Source of the DNA: Legionella septentrionalis
GTDB taxonomy: Bacteria > Pseudomonadota > Gammaproteobacteria > Legionellales > Legionellaceae
DNA length: 64,000 bases
Direction of reading: 5' to 3'
Assembly (NCBI RefSeq): GCF_003989745.1
Contig: NZ_RZGS01000002.1
Location: 1-64,000, forward strand
This document shows, one piece after another, positions 45,890 to 53,036 of this stretch. Numbering within the stretch: the stretch's first letter is position 1; every line of letters starts with the position of its first letter. A program made the translations under genes and the position numbers. The notes under the pieces are model-generated. The model had not been told where the DNA came from. It saw only the letters and a list, made by a program, of their open reading frames with translations, and ran no database searches.

Positions 45890-46510
45890 ATGCAGCATAC
45901 TATAACAACACCGCCGCCTCCGGCGCCTCATTTTTTCAAGCGTATTTCGTGGACTGCTGTTTTTGTAGGGGCCTTAGTTGGTGTTGGCCTTGGGTTTTTA
46001 TTAAACTTGTTTGGAGTAGCTATTGGCCTTGGTGCATTTTCAGTAAACGATAATGGTGGGCTCGTATTGACCATTGGCGGTTTGCTTGGCTTAATTATCG
46101 CCACCGTAGTTTCCATGGTGGCTGCAGGGTATGCCGCAGGTTATCTCGGCCGATATTATACACCCAAGCGCAATTATGGGATTTTATACGGCTTTGTTAC
46201 CTGGAGTTTGGCATTAATCCTAAGTGCTGTCTTTGCAGCTCATGTAAGCAATTATGTGGCTGTCTATACTGCAGGTATTACCCATTCTGGTTTGGTTTCA
46301 GGTAAGAATTTAGATACCACGTCGGATACCTTATTGCCTGCCGAAAGAAATGATGCGGCAGCGACTTCAGTCGAACCCGCTAATAAAGTGGCACCTACTA
46401 CCCGTGATTTAGCTTGGGGCGCGTTTGTCGTTTTCATCTTATTTTTTATCGGGGCGGTATCCACTTGTTTTGGTGCATGCTGGGGTATGAACAGCATGAG
46501 AGAAGATTAA
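45890..46510 (+). CDS. Integral membrane protein, paralogue of the gene at 41178
   Basis: 206 residues, about five membrane segments. SWTAVFVGALVGVGLGFLLNLFGVAIGLG near residue 20 and FVVFILFFIGAVSTCFGACWG near the end align with the 41178 protein. An additional polar loop (about 125-170, DTTSDTLLPAERNDAAATS) lies between the fourth and fifth segments. Ribosome site GGGAGA at 45876-45881. The family is unnamed to me. Confidence 0.72.
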   Translation: MQHTITTPPPPAPHFFKRISWTAVFVGALVGVGLGFLLNLFGVAIGLGAFSVNDNGGLVLTIGGLLGLIIATVVSMVAAGYAAGYLGRYYTPKRNYGILYGFVTWSLALILSAVFAAHVSNYVAVYTAGITHSGLVSGKNLDTTSDTLLPAERNDAAATSVEPANKVAPTTRDLAWGAFVVFILFFIGAVSTCFGACWGMNSMRED

Positions 46511-46519
46511 GATTTCCCT

Positions 46520-46560
46520 CTAGAAAGAACAGCTTGAATTGAAGCTATTCTTTCTAGTTT
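46520..46560 (+). terminator. Terminator after the 45890 gene
   Basis: Stem CTAGAAAGAA / TTCTTTCTAG plus AGCTT / AAGCT with one mismatch, total 38 bases, followed by TTT. Long and stable, directly after the gene. Confidence 0.7.
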
Positions 46561-46958
46561 ATCAATGCCTCACGAAGTTTGCGTGGTAATGCATTTAAAA
46601 CTTTCTCAGCCAAATTATCATCCAGTTTATTCATAATAAATTGGATGCCTCCTGCACAGACTGTCTTATATCCACATTCAGATCGCTTAAATCTTTAGCC
46701 ATAGGCTAAATGAACTCATCCAGATTTTCAGCACGATGAATGGGATGCCTGGCTCTCATTGATCATAATACATCCCCTTTAAAATCAAAGGTAATTACGC
46801 CGCAAAAGATGTGGTTAAATCCTCAGGCGGCTTATCTTAACGTGCAATACTATACGTAAAATAGGATAGTAATTCATAACGGAAATGACCAAAGTCTTTA
46901 ACTCGGTGTAACCACCTAAATATCATTTAATGAAGATTCGATTGAAGAAACTTGCATA
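46558..46958 (-). pseudogene. Decayed small gene, minus strand
   Basis: On the minus strand a ribosome site AGGAG and ATG at about 46953 open a frame (MQVSSIESSLNDI) that stops after 13 codons. Protein-like pieces follow in different frames: HPIHRAENLDEFI and MAKDLSDLNVDIRQSVQEAS, and finally MNKLDDNLAEKVLNALPRKL (46635 down to 46575). The pieces cannot be joined without frameshifts and stops. The family is not recognised; a small DUF of stress type would fit the setting. Tentative. Confidence 0.4.
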
Positions 46959-46977
46959 ATAAACTCCTTTTTGCAAA

Positions 46978-47139
46978 TTAACCTTTTTTGCCTCCGCCTG
47001 ATTCTTTATTCACAGTTCGCCAGGCTCTTTCTTCCGCTTCATCCTTAGAGACTCCCTTTTTGCGATAGCTGTCTTCAATATGCTCAGCTTGTCTTTTTTG
47101 CTTATCAGTATATTTTGATTTATCTCCTTTAGGCATCAT
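46978..47139 (-). CDS. Small hydrophilic KGD-rich protein (so-called plasmid stabilization type)
   Basis: 53 residues with ribosome site AAGGAG just before the ATG at 47139. The sequence (PKGDKSKYTDKQKRQAEHIE near the start, then GVSKDEAEERAWRTVNKESG and a GGGKKG tail) matches a small conserved family often annotated as plasmid stabilization protein, although no role in plasmid maintenance is shown. Charged and probably partly disordered. CsbD lies next to it, transcribed divergently. Confidence 0.75.
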   Translation of the reverse strand: MMPKGDKSKYTDKQKRQAEHIEDSYRKKGVSKDEAEERAWRTVNKESGGGKKG

Positions 47140-47252
47140 GTTCTCCTTAAACAATCCCTCTTATTAAACTATAGAGCTTGCTTATAAAAAACACAAGAAG
47201 GACAAATATAGGTTAATTTTTAAAAAAATCAATTAAATTCTGAAATTTCTTA

Positions 47253-47262
47253 CTATATTTAA
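47253..47262 (+). promoter_or_regulatory. Possible RpoS-like -10 before csbD-type gene
   Basis: CTATATTTAA matches eight of ten bases of the RpoS -10 core CTATACTTAA, about 54 bases before the CsbD start. CsbD/YjbJ genes are stress-induced in other bacteria, so the link is plausible. Confidence 0.35.
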
Positions 47263-47315
47263 TTAAGAGGATGGAGATAAAGCCATCCCAGGAAAACTAC
47301 ATAGGGAGAAAGGGA

Positions 47316-47510
47316 ATGAACAAAGATATTTTTCAGGGAAAATGGGAAGAAGTAAAAGGAAAAATTAAAAAAACCTGGGGAAAAATCACCGACGATGAAC
47401 TCGATGAGCTAGAAGGAAACCAGCAAGAAATATTTGGAAAATTGCAAAAACATTATGGATATTCAAAGGAAGAAGCAAAAAAAGCCATTGATGATTTCAA
47501 TCGCGAGTGA
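47316..47510 (+). CDS. CsbD-family stress protein
   Basis: 64 residues from the ATG at 47316 after AGGGAGAAAGGGA. NKDIFQGKWEEVKGKIKKTWG and DELDELEGNQQEIFGKLQKHYG are the hallmark CsbD/YjbJ repeats. The family is a general-stress marker of unknown biochemistry; in E. coli YjbJ is abundant in stationary phase. Confidence 0.93.
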   Translation: MNKDIFQGKWEEVKGKIKKTWGKITDDELDELEGNQQEIFGKLQKHYGYSKEEAKKAIDDFNRE

Positions 47511-47519
47511 GTTTGCTAA

Positions 47520-47541
47520 GGTTGGCCTTCACAGGCCAACC
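47520..47541. terminator. Bidirectional terminator between csbD-type gene and 47547
   Basis: Eight-base-pair perfect stem GGTTGGCC / GGCCAACC with a six-base loop, placed between convergent genes. T-tract modest. Confidence 0.75.
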
Positions 47542-47546
47542 TGATG

Positions 47547-48503
47547 TTAACGCATGCAAACATGAAATAATGGGTCACCTTCATTGACCATTGGTTCTGT
47601 GGTTTTAGCAAAAATAATTCCATCACAAGTAGCAAGAACATTAATTGGTTTTTCAATATCAAATGGATCAGAAAGTTCGGCCAATATTTGATCTTTTATA
47701 ATGGAAGAAATAAGATTTTTATTCGTTTTCAAAAGCCCGCTAACGGGAGCTCTAATCCATTTCGTGGCACTGTAATATTGGGAAAAAAAAGTGTTTAGGG
47801 TTTTCCACTCCGAACCAATCATATTCAAATGAGATAAAATATTTAAAATCCCTTGTAAACCGATTTCAATGCAATCTTCATTGAGCCGCTGCGCTTCTCC
47901 TCCTTCGAATACCAATAAAGGAATATGCTGCTCAAGGGCTATTTTTCTTAGTGATTTATTGGGTACAGGTGTGCCTAAAATGGGTACGCCGAATTCTTGC
48001 GCCAATGTTTTCGCATCACTTGATTTTGAAATCCTTACATGCGGGAAATTAAACAAACAGCGGCCGCCGGAATGCAGATCGATGCCATAGTGGCATTTTT
48101 TAACAATTTCATTGGTGTAAAAGTAAGTTAGCCGTGAGGCAAGACTGCCATTTTCACCACCCGGAAATGAGCGGTTTAAATCCCTATTCTTTATGTTTCT
48201 TGTTTGCAGCATGAGCCCATATGGATTGGCAACCGGGACTGTAATTAGTGTTCCAGAAAGTTGTTCCAAAGCGGCATGCTTGTGTAATCTATTCACAATT
48301 TCAATGCCATTCAACTCGTCGCCATGCAGCGTGCTAAAAATAAATAATTTGGGTCCCGGATTAAGCCCATGAAATACATGAATGGGAATTTTTAATTTTC
48401 TTCGCGTAAATAAACTTGAAAAATCATATAAAAATTTAATTTTTTGCCCAGGAATAATTTTTTTCCCACATAATTCAAAAAATTCATTTTTTATTTGAAT
48501 CAT
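47547..48503 (-). CDS. Succinylglutamate desuccinylase/aspartoacylase family (M14-like) zinc hydrolase
   Basis: 318 residues. Zinc motif TLHGDELNGIEI near residue 59 (His and Glu ligands) and third ligand in GIDLHSGGRC near 140, then a C-terminal beta domain (about 245-318) with APVSGLL and the biotinyl-like TCDGIIFAKTTEPMVNEGDPLF. This two-domain layout is that of AstE/AspA-like deacylases, often found next to RimK-type ligases. Here the rimK gene is 26 kb away. Substrate unknown. Confidence 0.85.
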   Translation of the reverse strand: MIQIKNEFFELCGKKIIPGQKIKFLYDFSSLFTRRKLKIPIHVFHGLNPGPKLFIFSTLHGDELNGIEIVNRLHKHAALEQLSGTLITVPVANPYGLMLQTRNIKNRDLNRSFPGGENGSLASRLTYFYTNEIVKKCHYGIDLHSGGRCLFNFPHVRISKSSDAKTLAQEFGVPILGTPVPNKSLRKIALEQHIPLLVFEGGEAQRLNEDCIEIGLQGILNILSHLNMIGSEWKTLNTFFSQYYSATKWIRAPVSGLLKTNKNLISSIIKDQILAELSDPFDIEKPINVLATCDGIIFAKTTEPMVNEGDPLFHVCMR

Positions 48504-48521
48504 TGCCGTAATATCGATAAC

Positions 48522-48552
48522 AAAACTTAAGATCGTTTCGATCTTAAGTTTT
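48522..48552. terminator. Perfect 14-base-pair hairpin between tandem genes
   Basis: AAAACTTAAGATCG and CGATCTTAAGTTTT form a perfect stem with a three-base loop; the ends are A and T runs, giving a bidirectional intrinsic terminator. It ends the Q/N-rich gene transcript (minus) before the 47547 gene. Confidence 0.85.
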
Positions 48553-48560
48553 GCGGTTTC

Positions 48561-48863
48561 TTATTGTCGACGTGGACCAGATTGAGACTTTTCCTGCGTT
48601 TGCTCATTGGTTGTTTTGCCTTCTTTGTTACCGAAGGTACTATTGCGATCGCCACCTAAGCCTCGTTGTGAGCCTTGTTCATTTCCCTGGCCTTTTTCTT
48701 GGCCCATGTTCTCAGAAGGGTGGCCAGATTTTTGGTTTTGCTGCCAGTTTTGTCCTTGTTGTCTATTTTGGCCAGTTTGTTGATTTTGACCAGTCTGATT
48801 TTGTTGATTATTTTGTTGTCCGGATTTTTGGGAATTCCATTTATCATCCATTTTATTATCCAT
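48561..48863 (-). CDS. Glutamine/asparagine-rich low-complexity protein
   Basis: 100 residues with no globular domain. About half are Gln, Asn or Gly, in loose repeats such as GQQNNQQNQTGQNQQTGQN. No signal peptide. Excellent ribosome site AAAGGAG at 48872-48878 on the minus strand argues that it is translated. The composition resembles intrinsically disordered hydrophilins or prion-like tracts. Monocistronic and ended by a strong hairpin. Confidence 0.65.
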   Translation of the reverse strand: MDNKMDDKWNSQKSGQQNNQQNQTGQNQQTGQNRQQGQNWQQNQKSGHPSENMGQEKGQGNEQGSQRGLGGDRNSTFGNKEGKTTNEQTQEKSQSGPRRQ

Positions 48864-49011
48864 TGCAATCTCCTTTTGTTTGTTTGCACCTAAACGAATA
48901 GGTCAAAAATTTCCGTAGTGCAAGCAACTTTCCCTGGTAAAAAAGTTAACATCTTGATAGTTGAATTAAATTTTCTTTGATTTTTTTAGAAAATGAAACG
49001 GTGTACATTTG

Positions 49012-49021
49012 TTATACTTAA
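49012..49021 (+). promoter_or_regulatory. RpoS-like -10 element of the 49045 gene
   Basis: TTATACTTAA (49012-49021) matches nine of ten bases of CTATACTTAA and lies 33 bases before the ATG at 49045. No clear -35 is seen, which is common for RpoS promoters. Confidence 0.45.
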
Positions 49022-49044
49022 TGTAAAGCAAGGAGGAGACAGGA

Positions 49045-49230
49045 ATGGAAAAATCGAAACTGGATAAAAAATCTGAAAAATCTTCACCCCCTAGAAAAGA
49101 AAGCTTAAAGAAAATAAAAAAGGATGATGATTTAGACGAAGCTTTGGAAGAGACATTTCCCGCAAGCGATGCTACGGCTAAGTACCAGGGAGAAACGCGT
49201 GTTTTCCCCGATTTGGGTAATAAAAAGTAG
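49045..49230 (+). CDS. Small charged protein with DEALEETFPASD motif
   Basis: 61 residues. Lys-rich first half, then LDEALEETFPASDATAKYQG. The motif (D-EALEE-x-FPASD) recurs in many small bacterial proteins of unknown function. Ribosome site AAGGAGGAGA is near-perfect. Probably disordered. It has an RpoS-like -10 33 bases before the ATG, like the next gene. Confidence 0.8.
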   Translation: MEKSKLDKKSEKSSPPRKESLKKIKKDDDLDEALEETFPASDATAKYQGETRVFPDLGNKK

Positions 49231-49303
49231 GGCCTTAACTGCGTATTTTTTCAGGTGGCAGTAAAAAATTACGAAGTTAGAATAAATTGATTTTTTAAAT
49301 TGT

Positions 49304-49313
49304 TTATACTTAA
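49304..49313 (+). promoter_or_regulatory. RpoS-like -10 element of the 49338 gene
   Basis: TTATACTTAA again (49304-49313), 34 bases before the ATG at 49338. It repeats the motif and spacing of the previous gene's site. Confidence 0.45.
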
Positions 49314-49337
49314 CTGATTAAGACCACGCACTTACCA

Positions 49338-49757
49338 ATGAACACTATTATGGCTAAAAATAATACTTGGTACGGTCTGAACTTGCTTCCAATTTACGTT
49401 GAAATCGTAGAGAGTCAATTGGAGGCAGCGCATGCGCAGTTAGAAAAATTGCAAGCCGCTGAAAGTCAAATAGAGGGAATTGATCCTCGGACTTTGATGC
49501 GCTTAAATAAGCTTTATTCTTCCCAAAAAATGGATAATTGGGTATTTTTCGATCAATGTAAGCAATGGCGTAATAGTAACCCTAATAGGGAGCAATTGCG
49601 CTTAATTGCTTATGTGGAAAAAAATGCCGCTCAATTAGATTTAATTAGTCGACAAATTTTAGTTTTAATTGAATCTTTACAGCAAAAACGCAGGCAAGAA
49701 ATGGCGGATACAGGATTTGACTGGTTATTAAAAACATTTTCCGGAAAGTCTAGGTAA
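49338..49757 (+). CDS. Helical protein of unknown function
   Basis: 139 residues (or from the ATG at 49350). Largely alpha-helical; the first half has a heptad-like run EIVESQLEAAHAQLEKLQAAE and the second VEKNAAQLDLISRQILVLIE, so coiled-coil or helical bundle is likely. No signal, membrane helix or known motif seen. It precedes, convergently, the ligD gene. Confidence 0.6.
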   Translation: MNTIMAKNNTWYGLNLLPIYVEIVESQLEAAHAQLEKLQAAESQIEGIDPRTLMRLNKLYSSQKMDNWVFFDQCKQWRNSNPNREQLRLIAYVEKNAAQLDLISRQILVLIESLQQKRRQEMADTGFDWLLKTFSGKSR

Positions 49758-49794
49758 TTTATTAAGCTTTTAGTCAGAAATGAAGCAGCGTAAA

Positions 49795-52272
49795 TTATAG
49801 GTTGATATTTAAGGATTGCTTAATATTCCAGAATTCTTCCCAAGGATCTTGCTGCAATGCGAGCAAGCGTTTAGGTAAGGTTTTTATCGTAAAAAGAGTA
49901 TCGTTGATTCGATGGGTAAGCTCATCCCAATGCAGTGGTGTTGCGACAGGGGCATGCAGTTTAGCCCGTGTTGAATAAGGTGCAATGGCAGTTGCATTGC
50001 GTTGGTTGCGAAGATAATCAAGAAAAATTTTTCCCTTACGCTTTATTTTTGCCATATTAGAAACGTATTTTTCTGGACTTTGTTGTTCGACAAACCGTGC
50101 AAAAAGTTCTGAAAAATTTTTAATTACATCCCAAGAATGCTCTGGTTTTATGGGAATGACCACGTGTAAGCCTTTACCCCCTGTACTTTTTATAAATGAT
50201 TTTAAATTTAATTCAGCAAGATATTCTTTTATTTCGAAAGCTGCACCTACAACTTGTGACCATTTAAGTTCTGGCGAAGGATCTAAATCAAAAGTGATGA
50301 TATCAGGATACTCTAAATGCTCGATGGTGCTTCCCCATGGGTGAATTTCCAAAACCCCCATTTGTACGAGTCCAAGCAATCCTCCTTTATCGGTCAGATA
50401 CATATATTCTTCAATGCCATCATCATTATTATTTTTAATCGGCATGGGTTTTAACGTTTTGGCCGAAGATTTGTTAAAATGTTTTTGATAAAAACATTCC
50501 TTGTAATCCGTTGGGCAGCGCACCAAAGTTAACGGACGATTGCGAATATATGGCAAGATATAAGGACATACTTCGGAATAATACTCACAAATGTCACCTT
50601 TTGTAATATGGTCTTCCTTATATAGGATCTTATTGGGATTCGATATTTTAAGTCCTGTATGGTTTTGCTTTCCTCTGGGTGTATCCGTAGCAATATTTTC
50701 AATGTGCTCTTCTTTTTCGCGGGTCACTTGTTCGGGTTTTTTATCTTCCCGCAGACCTTTAAAGCTGGGGTGGCGCAACCTTCCATCACTGGTCCATTCA
50801 GAAAATTCAATTTCCACGACTAAAACGGGCTTAACCCATGTTGCTGTTCTAATGCCCGGAGGATTTATATTAAAAGGATTTTTTGCAGTGACTAAGTTTT
50901 TTAACTTGGAATAAATGATGTCTAAAGAAGTTTCTGTAAAACCCGTCCCTACATTCCCGCAATAGATAAATTTACCATTATCATAAATGCCTATGTATAA
51001 AGAGCCAAAATACACACGCGAACCCCGAGGCGGTGAGAAGCCGCCGATGACAAACTCCTGTCTTTGGACGCATTTTATTTTTAACCAGGATTTAGAGCGT
51101 TTTGGAGTGTAAGGGCTATCGACGCGCTTGGAGATAATGCCTTCTAAGGCAAATTGACAAGAACATTTAAACATTTCTTTCCCTTGCCCTATTACATGAT
51201 CGCTGTAGCGGATAGAAGGAGAAGTATTTAGTAATAATGGTTCAAGCAATTTTTTTCTTTCTAGCAACGGCAAGGAACGTATATCCCATTGGTCATAATA
51301 CAAAAGGTCAAAGACATAATAGAGAAAAGCGCCTTCATTTTCTTTGATGGAATTTTGTAATAACTGGAAGTTAGACCGGTGTTTTTCGTCTAAAAAAACC
51401 AATTCTCCATCGAGGATAAGCTTACTTAATGGCAATTTTTTTAATTCATTGGCAATGCTTAGAAATTCAGCAGTCCAGTCCTTGTTATTTCTGGATATAA
51501 GTTTTATATGTTTACCTTCTTTAAACGCAAGGATGCGATATCCGTCCAATTTTATCTCATGGAGCCAATCATCTCCTTCAGGAGGTGCGTCAACCAAAGT
51601 AGCCAATTGCGGAGAAATAAGCTTAGGAAATGGCGCTGTAGGTAATTCGAGACTGGCTTTTTCAAAGCGTGGTTTATTTATTTTTTTAAAACCGGTTCTT
51701 GCCCAGACTGCATTATAATTTTCGGCAATCTCATCAATGGATTGGTTAGATATTACGCTGTCAGGTTCCTCTTTAGTAATATCATAATCGCTTAAAAGGC
51801 GAGCATAGCCATCTTTGTATTTTATAAGGAACCAGGCATTTGCTTCCGTCTTAAAGCGGATTAAATCCCATCTTCCTTTTAATTTTTGTGCATCCAATTC
51901 AAAGCGTAAATGGCCTTTTTGATACGCTTGTTCGGGGTTTTCATCCAAAGGTTTCCAACTTCCTTTATCCCAAAGCAATACTGTACCGCCGCCATATTCA
52001 CCTTTAGGGATAATGCCTTCAAAAGTGCCATATTCGATGGGGTGATCCTCCACATGCATGGCTAATCGCTTGACATCAGGATCAAGACAGGGACCTTTGG
52101 GAACTGCCCAGCTTTTAAGAACTCCATCCAATTCAATACGGAAATCATAATGCAAATGGCTGGCGGCATGTTTTTGGATGATAAATAAAAATTTGTTTTT
52201 TTTATGTACCTGTCCTTTAGGTTCAGGGGTTTTGCTAAAATTCCTTTTATTGTGATATTGGCGTAGTCCCAT
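49795..52272 (-). CDS. ligD: Multifunctional DNA ligase D (non-homologous end joining)
   Basis: 825 residues with all three LigD modules in the order phosphoesterase, ligase, polymerase. Residues about 1-160: 3'-phosphoesterase (HLHYDFRIELDGVLKSWAVP). Residues about 215-510: ATP-dependent ligase with catalytic lysine in EIKLDGYR near 240 and the later KIKCVQR motif. Residues about 560-825: primase/polymerase (LVRCPTDYKECFYQKH, FDLDPSP, STGGKGLHVV). It repairs double-strand breaks together with Ku. No ku gene lies in this window. Confidence 0.95.
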   Translation of the reverse strand: MGLRQYHNKRNFSKTPEPKGQVHKKNKFLFIIQKHAASHLHYDFRIELDGVLKSWAVPKGPCLDPDVKRLAMHVEDHPIEYGTFEGIIPKGEYGGGTVLLWDKGSWKPLDENPEQAYQKGHLRFELDAQKLKGRWDLIRFKTEANAWFLIKYKDGYARLLSDYDITKEEPDSVISNQSIDEIAENYNAVWARTGFKKINKPRFEKASLELPTAPFPKLISPQLATLVDAPPEGDDWLHEIKLDGYRILAFKEGKHIKLISRNNKDWTAEFLSIANELKKLPLSKLILDGELVFLDEKHRSNFQLLQNSIKENEGAFLYYVFDLLYYDQWDIRSLPLLERKKLLEPLLLNTSPSIRYSDHVIGQGKEMFKCSCQFALEGIISKRVDSPYTPKRSKSWLKIKCVQRQEFVIGGFSPPRGSRVYFGSLYIGIYDNGKFIYCGNVGTGFTETSLDIIYSKLKNLVTAKNPFNINPPGIRTATWVKPVLVVEIEFSEWTSDGRLRHPSFKGLREDKKPEQVTREKEEHIENIATDTPRGKQNHTGLKISNPNKILYKEDHITKGDICEYYSEVCPYILPYIRNRPLTLVRCPTDYKECFYQKHFNKSSAKTLKPMPIKNNNDDGIEEYMYLTDKGGLLGLVQMGVLEIHPWGSTIEHLEYPDIITFDLDPSPELKWSQVVGAAFEIKEYLAELNLKSFIKSTGGKGLHVVIPIKPEHSWDVIKNFSELFARFVEQQSPEKYVSNMAKIKRKGKIFLDYLRNQRNATAIAPYSTRAKLHAPVATPLHWDELTHRINDTLFTIKTLPKRLLALQQDPWEEFWNIKQSLNINL

Positions 52273-52566
52273 AAAAATCCCTGCCCTTGCTTACAGCATT
52301 CATATGGATGTTTTAATTATAATATTATTTAACATTTTTTTTAAAAAATGCACAAAACGATATTGAATAAATCCGGTGGCTATCTTTTAAAAACCGAAGA
52401 AGTTAGGGCAAAAAAAATAGTAATAGTTTCAAGATGGTTCCAAAAGTTATGTGTTTTCTATTTGCATTCTCTTTTTGATTGATCTATCCCTTAGGAGAGA
52501 AATATAAAAATAATAAACGTTGAGTGAGAGCAGGAGATTAAGAAAAATTTTTTAGGAGCAAAAATT

Positions 52567-52995
52567 ATGAAAAGGATATTTTATGTATTGTTAGCCACAT
52601 TGGCTTTTAGCACCGCAGGATTTGCCAATACTGACTCAGGAGGCAGCAGCACAACCAACACGATGGGAACAAGCAGTGACGTAAACGGAGGTACAAGTTC
52701 CACTACCGGCATGGATAGTTCAACTACAGGAACAGGTACAACCACCAGTACTGGTACTATGGATACAACCAGTGGAACCGATAGCACCACAGGCACCAGT
52801 ACCACTACAGATACAGGCACTGTGAATGGTGATACCAGTACGGGAACCACTTCCGATATGAATACAGGTACAGGAATGGATGCTGGCACCAGCTCAGACA
52901 CTGGCACAGGTACTACGACTAGTACAGATAGTACAACAGGCACATCCACTACTACAGACATGAATACTTCCACTGGTTATGATACAGAGGAGTAA
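52567..52995 (+). CDS. Secreted Ser/Thr/Gly-rich low-complexity protein
   Basis: 142 residues. Signal peptide (RIFYVLLATLAFSTAGFA) and then only Thr, Ser, Gly, Asp, Met and Asn in imperfect repeats, e.g. GTGTTTSTGT, DSTTGTSTTTDTGT and later GTGTTTSTDSTTGTSTTTD. The region looks disordered. Ribosome site TAGGAGC. The opposite-strand frame 52581-52973 is a compositional mirror. Function unknown; surface or periplasmic location is inferred from the signal. Confidence 0.7.
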   Translation: MKRIFYVLLATLAFSTAGFANTDSGGSSTTNTMGTSSDVNGGTSSTTGMDSSTTGTGTTTSTGTMDTTSGTDSTTGTSTTTDTGTVNGDTSTGTTSDMNTGTGMDAGTSSDTGTGTTTSTDSTTGTSTTTDMNTSTGYDTEE

Positions 52996-53005
52996 TTCTT
53001 TGTAT

Positions 53006-53036
53006 AAGCTAACTCGCGCAAGTGAGTTAGCTTTAT
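53006..53036 (+). terminator. Terminator after the Ser/Thr/Gly-rich gene
   Basis: Ten-base-pair stem AAGCTAACTC / GAGTTAGCTT with an eight-base loop, followed by TATTTAA. It stands between this gene and the convergent DUF4010 gene whose stop is at 53037. Confidence 0.75.

Noticed and set aside
52581-52973. Minus-strand frame of 130 residues rich in Val and Pro
   Set aside because: It is the antisense mirror of the Thr/Ser/Gly repeats; no ribosome site and no natural protein character.
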